Below are positions 10,930-20,929 of a stretch of 64,000 nucleotides of DNA, piece by piece. The number at the start of each line of letters is the position of its first letter. Position 1 is the first letter of the stretch. Origin of the DNA: Blastomyces gilchristii SLH14081 (lineage: Eukaryota > Ascomycota > Eurotiomycetes > Onygenales > Ajellomycetaceae); assembly GCF_000003855.2 (NCBI RefSeq), contig NW_003101680.1, positions 5,249,510 to 5,313,509 of the forward strand, in the 5' to 3' direction. The notes beneath the pieces are model-generated. The model worked only from the letters and a program-made list of their open reading frames with translations. It did no database searches and was not told the DNA's origin. Position numbers and translations under genes: made by a program.

Positions 10930-13900
10930 TTGTATAACTTTAAAGACACAATTTACACATAGCTGTTCATAAGTCAGGTTTATACTTTTAATCAGTGTTG
11001 ACAGACTTACTCACAGAGATAGAATTAGTTGATACTGTTGAGTTGATTAGAGAAGACAAGCTCATCTATATAATAACTTTATAAATGTCTGAGAAGTTCA
11101 CAGCTATGAAAACTGAGCTTCAGATATCAGAGAAATATCAAGATCTCATAGAGATATTCAATTCAGCTAAGACAGCTGAGCTTTTATCTTACTGTGAGAA
11201 GAATCTGATAATAGATTTAATAGAAGAGTAGAAACTCTTCTGAGAACTAATCTATAAGCTCTTTCACTATGAGACAGAGGTCTTGCAGACTTATATAAAG
11301 AAGAATCTGAAGAATGACTTCATCTGATCTTCACAGATCTGTGTAGAAGTCTCTGTGATATTTATGAAGAAGAAGAATAAAGATCTCAGATTACATATGA
11401 ACTACTGTAATCTGAACTTCAAGACTACAAAGAGTTGCTATTCTCTGTCTCTGATTAAGAATATGATTAACTGTCTTATAAAAGCTGTCATATTCATATA
11501 ACTGAATATAATTAATATATATACATAACTGTGAATACAGTCTGAGAATGAATGAAAGACTGTCTTTAAAACTGCTCTGAGATTATTTGAATATCTAGTG
11601 ATGTCTTTTAATTTGACTGATATCTCTGCAATATTTCAGTCTTTCATTAATAAAATACTTTATCTATATCTGAATGTCTTCATAGTAATATATCTGAATA
11701 ATATGATAATGTACTTTATGAAGAAGAAAGAACATACTGAGCATGTATAAACTGTGTTAAGAGCTCTAGATAAGACAGAACTGTATATTAGACTTATAAA
11801 GTATAACTTCAGTGTCTGTCAGATTAATTTTCTAGAATATATAATTATTATAAATGATATTCAGATGAAATCTTCATAAGTTAAGACTATTCTATTATAA
11901 TCAGAGTTAACTAGTATTTATAAGATTCATATCTTTCTGAGCTTTGTGAATTTCTATAGATGATTTATCTTTATATTCATGAGAATCTTCTTCACTCTTA
12001 TAAACATGCTGAAGAATAAAAATAAGAAGAAGTTATCTTATAAATAAAGAATGAAAAGATTGTTGAAAAGAGAGAGCTGTAAGAACTTTTTTAACTTAGA
12101 AGCTTATAAGATCTTTATAAGATTATAATAGATGTTCATAGATACAGTGATGCTGTTCTACTTCAATCTCTTACTCTTAATCAGATTAAAGACAGATATC
12201 TTCTTCTTTATAATTTCAGAAATAGTCTTATAATAACAGTTAAATGAGAACTGAGTTTCAGTAATCTTTTTCTTAAGAAAGATGTAATCTGTGAAGATTA
12301 ACTATAGCATTTATAATCAGAAGCTTCTTATAATAGTGAAATTGTTTTATCACTAATATTACTACTTTGAGTGTCTTATGACAGTAATTACTGTTAGAAC
12401 TGATTATAACAGCTTATAATAGTTTACTTCAATTAAGAAACTCTTGTGATAGCAGATCTACTGAGCTCAGAGACTGAGTGAGTTCTAATTCAAGATAGAA
12501 TATATTAAGAGAACTAAGAACTCAGTAGATAAACTCTCTCACAGGTCTGACTATGTCAAGAAGATCAGAATGACAGATATAAAGAGACTAGAGAAGATAA
12601 AAAAGCTTTATAAAATACTTGAAATGAGTATTATAAAGAGATTAACTGAAGAGTCTCTTAATTCTCTATAAGAGAAGAGAAAGAAGATAGAAAAGAAGTC
12701 TGTATAACTACTCTCTATAACACTGAGAGTTAACACTCTGAGAATCTCTGTGAGAATTCTTGAAGAGAGTATCTATAATCTGAAGAGTTTGCAGGCTTTG
12801 AGAAGCATCATGAAAGACCTGATATAAGAGAAAACAGAGTATAAGTTTTCATAAGATTTTCTATTCAGATTGTCTGAACTGTAATTAAAGAATAAATATA
12901 CTCAGTATATTCAGCAGCTGCTTATAACAGAGATCAATTATTATTATTATTATTATTATTCTTTCATTATACTCATATGCAAGAAGAGCTTATAATGAGT
13001 TCTTGTATAATGTTAAATACAGGTTAAGTGTTGATTATATAGAAGAAAATACAGGTGTTAAGATCACACAAAGATAATCAGAACATAGAAAAATACAAAG
13101 AAGTGACAATTAGATACATGTGATAATAACTTCTCAGCTCAGAAATATAGAGTGATTCATTGAAGTGATTTATACATCTCTGTATTTATTAGAAACCTGA
13201 GATGCTTAAGTTCTGGATTTAATGTATCCCCTGCAGGTTTCGAACCCACGCGTCTTGATTTCCCACGCCAAGGAGCTACTGGGTGGCTGTATTAACCATT
13301 CAGCCACCGGGGCAACAGAGATTAATCCTGTAGAAATAGAGAATTGAAGAGACTTAAATAATCTCTTGTAAAGAGAGAATCAGATTTATATATCTATAAA
13401 TAAGTCTCTATATATAGAACTTATTAAAAGATATCATGACTCTTCTCTAGTGAGTCATTTTACAGACACTAGAACTCATGAATTATTTATAAGAAAATAC
13501 TTCTAACTGAAGATATGAGAACTAATGAAGAAGATAGTGAATTCTTGTACTGTTTATCAGAATTCATGAATAGTGTGATTCAGATTATATAAAGAACTTA
13601 CTTCTCTACTTATTCTACAGAGACCTTGAAAACAGCTAGAAATAAATACTCTTATAAGTCTCTCTGAAAGTAAGAATATATATAACATCTACTTTAACAG
13701 TATGCTGATGATAGTAGATTACCTTATTAAGATAGCACACTTTATACTCACTCATAAGAACTTAAAGTCAAAGAATTTGACTCATATCTTTGTTTATAAT
13801 GTGATTCAGTTGCAGGAGTTATCTACAAATATTATCTCAGATAGAGAATTAATCTTCACAGAAGAGTTCTGATCTAAACTGATAACTATACTAAAGATCT

Positions 13901-14830
13901 TATGAGATCTAAGTACAGCTTTTTATTAACAGACAGATAATCAGATAGAATATCTAATAAGTATATTAAAACAGTATCTGCAGTGTTTTATTAACTATAA
14001 TCAGAATAACTGAGTACATTAATTATCACTTATAAGGTTCATATATAACAACTTAAAACATATCAGCACAGAGAAAACCCTCTTTGAGATACTCACTGAG
14101 ACTTATTCACAGATAATCTTGATGAATCTGTGAGAGTCTACTATAAAGTGTGATGATACTCATAAATAGACTGAGAGAATTCAGAATATTCAGGAGAAAG
14201 CCTATGAATTCTTGAGAAAGACTCAAGAGTATCAGAGAAGATACTATGACTTTAAGTATATTATAAAAAGTTTCAAGAAAGATGATAGAGTCTGACTAAG
14301 TCTAGAAAATATTATTATATAAAGATCTAATAAGAAGCTGAATCTCTTATAAATGAAGTCTTAGAAGATTATGAAGAAAGTTAGCTTATAGTTCTACAGA
14401 TTAAAACTGTTATCTAAGTTATAGACATATAATATTTTTCATATCTCTATACTCTATGAATATAAGAAATTCTTAAAAGAGAACTCTGTGACTCATTACT
14501 CTATTTATAAAGTACTAGAGAGTGAAAGAGAATATCAGATCAAAGAGATTATTAACTCAGCAAAGTGAGATTATACACTCTGATTCAATATTCAGTGATA
14601 AGAATATTCTGATAAAATGAAGAAGTTAACTTAAGAATTATTCAGATAGATAAGATATCTGTGAAAGCTGAGATATGACTTTTATACTGCAAATTCTGAT
14701 AAGTTGAAATAACACAGTCTTTGTTAAGAATCTGACTATAACAAAGATATTAATACTATTATTTATAAATTTTAGTCTATAAGATGATGAGTTTCTACTG
14801 AGATGAACAGTCTGTGATATATACAAAGAG
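10930..14830 (+). pseudogene. A3 pol: reverse transcriptase, RNase H, integrase, chromodomain (broken)
   Basis: The readable frame from about 11100 follows the Gypsy pol order. The reverse transcriptase shows LKNDFI, FMKKKNKDLRLHMNYCNLN (11350-11430), YLVMSFNLTD (about 11590) and the catalytic box as Y-L-N-N near 11690, where Y-L-D-D is expected. RNase H follows to about 12600. SINE-2 inserts just before the integrase. The integrase has a histidine/cysteine remnant, a core with STAFY-TDNQIEYL (about 13915-13950) and ends in VFH-type motifs. A decayed chromodomain (EYQIKEIINSAK, about 14530) is the last recognisable part and would target integration to modified histones. Dozens of stop codons make it non-functional. 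Confidence 0.8.
12939..13313 (-). mobile_element. SINE-2 (375 bp)
   Basis: Reverse-strand copy of the SINE: (TTA)n tail on the left, tRNA-like head on the right with B box complement GGTTTCGAACCC near 13233. Target duplicates AACAGAGATCAAT (12926-12938) and AACAGAGATTAAT (13314-13326) differ by one C/T change. Inserted in A3 between RNase H and integrase. The body is more CpG-depleted than SINE-1. Confidence 0.92.
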
Positions 14831-15278
14831 AAGAAGAAATCATGTTCTTATTAAAGCTAAAAAATAAAGAAAATAAAAACAGAGCTATGAACACAATTTA
14901 GAGATCAATAAAGAAAAAATAAAAGAAAACTCATACTTATATTCTTAAAATCTGTGATACTCAATCTCTCTGTGACTATTAATTCTTCTCTTCAAAGAAG
15001 TAGAGAGTATTATATCTGTGATACAGATAATTATTGCATTTGATATAAAGACTGTCAGAAATGCACAGACTTCAGAGAAGCTGAACATCAGAGTATATAC
15101 AGTTATAGCAGAGTCTTGAGAGCTGATTACCTGTGTATATAATCAGAACTCTCTCACAAAGCTATATCTACTTTCTCAGTTATACTGAAGTATTCAGTCT
15201 GAAAATAATTGAGATACAGAGAGAAAACTTATCTATTCAGATCAACTTCTGTTATGAATTTATACCATTTATATTGTT

Positions 15279-15770
15279 TTGAATATCTGGATTTTACATG
15301 TACCTGAGAACTCATCTCTCATTGATAATGAGATTGTGAAAATGGGCTGTGATGCGAGAACTGTTAATAGAAAATCTAGACATATTTACATATATCTAGT
15401 CAGAGATTGTATGAGTAGAAAGAAGGTGATCATAGAGCTGCAGAGCTGTAGAAGACACTGACAGCACTGAAAGCTTCACAGAAACTGTTAGCTAGAATCT
15501 GTAAGAAATTACTTATAAAAAGATTTACAGCAAAGAGTGAGACTGTACTACTTAAAATCAGAGACTGATCTGAGAGAGACACAGAGTTGACTGCTGACCT
15601 GAAAATCGGATACAGTGATAAGACTGAGAGAGATGAAGATACTGTTATAAGTAATAATGTCCCTGCTTCATCAGCTAGTAAAAAGTAATCAGAGAAGTCA
15701 CAGAGATGCTTATAAGAAGCTCAGCAGTGATCAGACATTATTTACAAAAATATTGAAATTGAAAAAATTT
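15279..15770 (+). other. Possible accessory coding remnant of family A, downstream of integrase
   Basis: About 1.5 kb separates the end of pol from the 3' LTR. Within it 15279-15461 is open on the plus strand (60 codons), and a second frame from about 15435 to 15770 reads as a helix-rich, Lys/Arg/Leu/Glu-rich peptide (for example LTALKASQKLLARICKK) with few stops. The inverted A2 copy (16821-17110) keeps much of the same peptide, with changes mostly conservative. I recognise no family. Overlapping low-stop frames make the true reading frame uncertain, and it could be leader or UTR sequence. Confidence 0.35.
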
Positions 15771-16540
15771 TATTCTTGAAAAGTTCTTAAATTAATAGAC
15801 AGATATTGTTAGAAACACTCTCTCTCTGTTATCTGAATAAAAACACTTCACAGATGAATAAGAATACTCACAGTTTATGAAAATAAGAGCTGTTATAGAA
15901 AAAGAGAAAAGAAGATGAGATTTCATGAACAGATCTGAAGGATTTATACTACTCTAAAGAGATTTATTTATACTATAAGTGATTCTGTAAAACAGTCAGA
16001 TTACTCTAGTAAATAAAGAGTGATTATAAATTACAGATATGAATCTTTCTATATAATTATAAAGAGTGATTGCAGATCACAGATATCTTAATTCTACAAT
16101 TCTACAGAGTTAATAAAAGAATGAAAAATTCCTTATAATTCTGCAGTATTAAAGAATGATGATTTGTGAGAATGAGTGAAAGATGAACTCATGAATACTT
16201 CTCTTTGATAAGAATGATCTCACAGAAAGTGATTCATCTGTGAGATGAATCTATGTGATGATCACACAAGAATCTCACAGAAATAATTGAGAGTTAATCA
16301 GAACTTTTCTGTATAAAAGATGTGAGATGAATCTGTATGATAGTCAGAGAAAGATCTGCAGATTATAAAGAATCTCATGAAACAAGAAACTGAATGACAG
16401 ACTCTTTTCTCTTTATAATAACAAGGGATTTTTCCTCACTGAGGTTTTTTTATAGATGTGAAGAGTTTTTAGTGAGTATCACTGCAGTGATGAGTCTGAT
16501 TCTATGAAATCACTCAGTGAAAGACTTCACAGACAAAGCC

Positions 16541-16557
16541 TTAGAGAGAGAGAGATA
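16541..16557 (+). promoter_or_regulatory. Polypurine tract of A3
   Basis: AG-only run (AGAGAGAGAGAGA) directly before the 3' LTR, the expected primer site for plus-strand DNA synthesis. Confidence 0.6.
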
Positions 16558-16815
16558 TGTAAGAAATCTCACTTCTTATGAATTCTTTATCTCTATTTCT
16601 ATCTCTCATGTAATTAATAGAATTAGAGGCTCTTGACTACACATAACTATATAGACTGAAGTTCATGAATACTATTTATAACTCAGCTTGAATACTATTA
16701 TATATTTAATCTCTATATTTTATCTTTCTACTGTGAATACTTCTAGTAGTTAACAGTACATATCACACCAAGCTGCAAACACCTGAATAATCGCCTGCGA
16801 GTACTTATTCTTACA
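16558..16815 (+). repeat. 3' LTR of A3
   Basis: 258 bp, TGTAAGAAATCTCAC to TTATTCTTACA, followed by target repeat GTATC. More CpG-poor over its first half than the 5' LTR. Confidence 0.9.
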
Positions 16816-16820
16816 GTATC

Positions 16821-19603
16821 TCTCTCAGATTAGTTTCTGACTCTTAGCAGTGTAGTTCTACTCTTTACTGTAAGTCTCTCTATAAGTAATTTCTTACAGA
16901 CTCTAGCTGACAGTTTCTGTGAAGCTCTCAGTACTGTCAGTGCTCTCTGCAGTTCTGTAAGTTTATAATCACTCTCTCTCTACTTATATAATCTCTGATC
17001 AGATATATGTAAATATATCTAGATTCTCTATTAATAGTTCTCACACTGCAGTGTATTTCTGCAATCTTATTATTAATAAGAGATAAGTCTATGAGTATCT
17101 GTAAAATTCAGGTAATTAAGGCAATATGAATACTATGAATTTATAACAGAAGTTAATGTGAGTCAATGAGCTCTCTCTTTATATTTTAATTATTTCTGAT
17201 CTGAATACTTCAGTATAACTGAGAAAGCAGACACAGCTTTATAAGAAGTATCTGATTATATATACAGATAGTCAGCTCTCAAGATTCTACTGCAACTGTA
17301 CATACTCTGATATCTGACTTTCTTAAAGTCTGTACATTTCTGATGATCTTTATATCAAATATAATAATTATCTATATTATAAATATAATACTCTCTACTT
17401 CTTTGAAGAGAGAAATTAATAGTTACAGAAGAGTTAAGTATTATGAATATTAAGAATATAAATATAAGTTTTCTTTGTCTTTTCTTTATTAATCTCTAAA
17501 TTGTATTCATAGCTCTGTTTTTATTGTTCATTATTTTTAACTTTAATAATAATATGATTTCTTCTTCTCTTTACATACACTGTGAACTGTTCATTTCAGT
17601 AGAAACTCATTATCTTTATAGACTAGAATTTGTAAATAACAGTGTTAATATCTTTATCATAATTAAATTCTTAGTGAAGACTGTGTTATTCTGACTTATT
17701 AGAATTTACAGTATAAAAGTTATGTCTCAGCTTCTACAGATATCTTATCTACTCAGATAATTCTTAAGTAAACTTATTTATTTTATCAGAATATTCTTAT
17801 CACTGAATCTTGAATTAGAGCTTGTAATCTCACTTCTCTGAGTTAATAGTCTTTTTAATCTGATATTCTCTTTCACTTTCTAATACTTTATAAATAGAGT
17901 GATGAGTCATAGAGTTCTCTTCTGAGAATTTCTTATATGCATGAAGTAAAGAGATGTGAAAAATATTATATATAACTTAAATAACAGTTTTAATTTATAG
18001 AACTATAAGCTAACTTTCTTTATAATTTTATAAAACTCTATCTGTGAGAGATTCAGCTTCTTACTAGATCTTTATATAATAATGTTTTTCAGACTTAGTT
18101 AAACTCTATTATCTTTCTTAAAACTCTTTATAATATACTTAGAGTTATAGTATCTCTTTTAATACTCTTAAGTCTTTCTCAAGAATTTATAGACTTTCTG
18201 CTGACTATTCTGAATTCTCTTAGTCTATTTACAGACATCATCACACTCTATAGTATACTCTTATAGATTTGTCAAGATTATTTACAGATAAGTCTCAGTG
18301 AGTATCTTAAAGAGAATTTTATCTATACTGCTATACTTTGAGTTATTATATATGAATTTTATAAGTGATAATTAATATACTCAGTTATTCTGATTGTAAT
18401 TAATAAAGCACTGTAGATACTGTTTTAATATACTTATTAGATATTCTATCTAATTATCTATTTATTGATAAAAAGATATACTTAGATCTTATAAGATCTT
18501 CAGTATAGTTATCAGATCAGATCAGAACTTCTCTATAAAAATTAATTCTCTATCTAAGACAATGTTTATAAGTAATTCATATAACTAAATCATATCACAG
18601 ATGAAGATATAAGTTAAATTCTTTAACTTTAAGTTCTTCTTATTATTATTATTATTATTATTCTTTCATTATACTTATATGCAAGTGAAGCTTATAATGA
18701 GTTCTTACATGATGTTAAATACAGGTCAAGTGTTAATTATACAGGAGGAAATACAGGTGTTGTGACCACGCCAAGATAACAAGAACATAGGAAATACAAA
18801 GGAGTGACAATTAGATACATGCGATAATAACTTCCCAGCCCAGGAACATAGAGCAATTTATTGAAGCGATTTGTACACCTCTGTCTTTATTAGAAACTTG
18901 AGGTGCTTGAGTTCCGGATTTAAAGTATTCCCTGCGGGTTTCGAACCCACACGCCTTGGTTTCCCACGCCAAGGCGCTACCGGGTGGCCGTATTAACCAT
19001 TCAGCCACCAGGGCTTTAAGTTCTTATAAGTGAGTATAAAGTGTGCTATCTTGATAAAGTGATCTACTATCATCAGCACACTATTAAAGCAGATATTCTA
19101 TATATTCTTACTTTCAGAGAGACTTACAAGAGTGTTCATTTCTAGTTATTTTCAAGATTCTCATGAAATAAGTAGAGAAGTAAGTTCTTTATATAATCTA
19201 ACTACACTATCTATGAACTCTAATAAATAGTATAAGAATTCACTATCTTCTTCATAAGCTGTTGTATCTTCAGTTAGAAGTATTTTCTTATAAATAACTC
19301 ATGAGTTCTAGTGTCTGTAAAATATCTTATTAGAGAAGAGTTATAATATCTTTTAATAAGTTCTATGTATAGAAACTTATTTATAGATATATAAATCCAG
19401 TTCTCTCTTTGTAAGAGAATATTTAAGTCTCTTCAATTCTTTATTTCTGCAGAATTGATCTCTGCTATGAGCAGCTTTTAAATATACTGAGCATATTCAT
19501 TCTTCAGTTACAGTTCAGACAATCTGAACAGAAAATCTTATAAAGAGTTATACTCTGTTTCTTCTTATATCAGATCTTCTATAGTACTTCTTAAAGCTTA
19601 TAA
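16821..19603 (-). pseudogene. A2 3' internal region and integrase remnant (reverse strand)
   Basis: Minus-strand counterpart of A3 12800-15570. From right to left it reads integrase zinc-binding remnant (about 19430-19550), integrase core, C-terminal integrase/chromodomain remnant (about 17700-18000) and the post-pol region. SINE-3 interrupts the core at almost the place where SINE-2 sits in A3 but with a different target site, so these are independent insertions. Stops are frequent. Reverse transcriptase and gag are absent from the window. Confidence 0.75.
18639..19014 (-). mobile_element. SINE-3 (376 bp)
   Basis: Reverse-strand SINE with (TTA)n tail at 18640-18662 and the best-preserved tRNA-like head (right end near 18925-19014), including ACGCCTTGGTTTCCCACGCC. 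Target duplication TTTAAGTTCTT at 18628-18638 and 19015-19025. The minus-strand open frame across it (18811-19008) is a chance frame through the Pol III head, not a gene. Confidence 0.92.
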
Positions 19604-19914
19604 CAACCGCTCTACCACGAACTCGCTCGATTTTTCGAATAAGAACCCGGCGATAGATTCATCGAAAAGCCCTCGATCATACGAGCATTTTGACCCCATC
19701 GCCGACTCCATACCTACCCCGTGTGGTGGTGGAGTTATCCAGCCAAACATGAATCAGACATTGTTTGAAACTCCTGTGTAGGATTATCCCCTGTTCACCC
19801 CTATCACAGCACAACCCCGGGCCAAATTGCTATGCAAATTGTAGGATAAAGAGAGCTAGTCATATGCATCAATCTTCTTAATTTTGAAAGATTCTCAATC
19901 TGTACTTGTGAAGA
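19604..19914 (+). mobile_element. LINE-D, extreme 5' segment, CpG-rich
   Basis: Left piece of the forward LINE split by the pogo element. From about 19733 it aligns with the reverse complement of LINE-C 63822-64000 (CAGCCAAACATGAA... to GAAAGATTCTCAATCTGTA). The first ~250 bases keep many CpG and CpC dinucleotides, in sharp contrast to the surrounding DNA. The 5' boundary near 19604 is where A2 similarity ends and is an estimate. This is probably the start of the LINE 5' UTR/promoter, although part could be captured host DNA. Confidence 0.6.
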
Positions 19915-19916
19915 TA

Positions 19917-19957
19917 ACGTGACTCATCACTCAACAAACTCATTCACTCAACGCACT
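19917..19957 (+). repeat. Left terminal inverted repeat of pogo element
   Basis: Starts ACGTGACTCATCACTCAACA immediately after target TA. It pairs with 33508-33548. Confidence 0.9.
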
Positions 19958-20616
19958 TCAAAAAGCACTCTATAGAGCTGTTAATTTTCAATCATAGCAC
20001 AACAATGCAATAAGATATTAATATTATTTATTAAAGATTAAAACTATATGCAGAATACATTATATAAATATATATGATTAAATCAGAGAATGATTACTTG
20101 GCCTAATAATCCCCCTGAAATGTGAAACTCATGATTTTGAAATGATTGAATCGGATCGCGGTGTCAAAGATGTCAGAGAAGGAATATCATTTAATTCCAT
20201 AAGAGAGACCTGTGTGTGATACTTATTACTGCTTTCAGAAGGTTGTATAGAGCTTCTACAGTGTTTTAAGCTCACTATTAATCTTCTTGTAGACCTTGTT
20301 AAGATCTCTGTGAATGTCTGCTTTACTAACTGTGCTTCATGATGTTTAGCAGCATATTCTTTCTTCTCTTTTTACAGTTGAAGCTTTCATTCATCTCACT
20401 GTTGCTTCTCTATAAGATGTTTAGCTGTAGATGCAGCTTTAATCTTCTTATAATATTGAGCAGCTTCTAATCATTGCTTCTCATGTTATTTCTTTCACTT
20501 CATGAGCTCTATCTACTTTTACTTATAAAGAATCACTTATTGAAGCTTCATATTCTTATTATTATTATTATTATTCTTCAATTATAGATGTATGCCGTCA
20601 GAGACTATGACATCTA

Positions 20617-20639
20617 CCTGAGAACTTTTAGTTCTCAGG
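20617..20639 (-). other. LINE 3' UTR hairpin
   Basis: Perfect 10-bp inverted repeat CCTGAGAACT with a 3-nt loop, about 45 bp from the poly-AAT tail. Identical at 44264-44286 in LINE-C despite decay around it. It may be the structure the LINE reverse transcriptase recognises. Confidence 0.6.
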
Positions 20640-20929
20640 GTTTTTCCTATATCTGTAAAGTTAACTATTATACATTCATCAATTTCAGATATGTAAAATC
20701 AGAAAATTCCAGCTCAGAATACAAAAACTGTTTACAAATTGCAGTGTTTTAACATCTTCTGATACTTTGAAATCATTTGACAATATCAGGACAAAGGAAA
20801 AGAGAACACAGTCTTAAAGATAGACACATTAAATAGATAGATAGAAAGAAATTAAAAGAAAAAGATAAAGTAAAGAGAGACTGTAACAAAACAAATTATT
20901 AAAAGACAGTATATAGCTGTTGTAACAGA

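Larger units (their letters stand above)
8658..16815 (+). mobile_element. Gypsy family-A element A3, complete chromovirus-like copy
   Basis: Complete LTR retrotransposon: 258-bp LTRs at both ends, gag, pol and a long 3' internal region. Target duplication GTATC at 8653-8657 and 16816-16820. It sits inside A2, a copy of its own family, in opposite orientation. Total 8158 bp, of which 514 bp belong to MITE-1 and about 388 bp to SINE-2 with their duplicates. No clear TGG primer-binding site follows the 5' LTR (TTTCAAGCCCTG). Confidence 0.92.
6950..19603 (-). mobile_element. Gypsy family-A element A2, reverse strand, interrupted three times
   Basis: LTR retrotransposon read on the minus strand. 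Its 3' LTR is at 6950-7596 (with SINE-1 inside), followed by 3' internal sequence to 8657; after the A3 insertion it resumes at 16821 and continues as reversed integrase sequence, broken by SINE-3, to about 19603. There similarity to A3 (around 12800) stops and CpG-rich LINE-D begins. The rest of A2, including reverse transcriptase, gag and 5' LTR, must lie beyond 64000 if LINE-D simply inserted into it. The flanking target repeat at 6945-6949 is CTGCT; its partner is out of view. Confidence 0.75.

Noticed and set aside
18811..19008. 65-codon minus-strand open frame
   Set aside because: Lies across the tRNA-like head and body of SINE-3; no protein features, and the equivalent frame is broken in SINE-2.
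20553..20575. (TTA)n microsatellites here and at 12940, 18640 and 35951 considered as simple repeats
   Set aside because: Each is the poly-AAT tail of a reverse-strand LINE or SINE, shown by adjoining target duplicates or element sequence.
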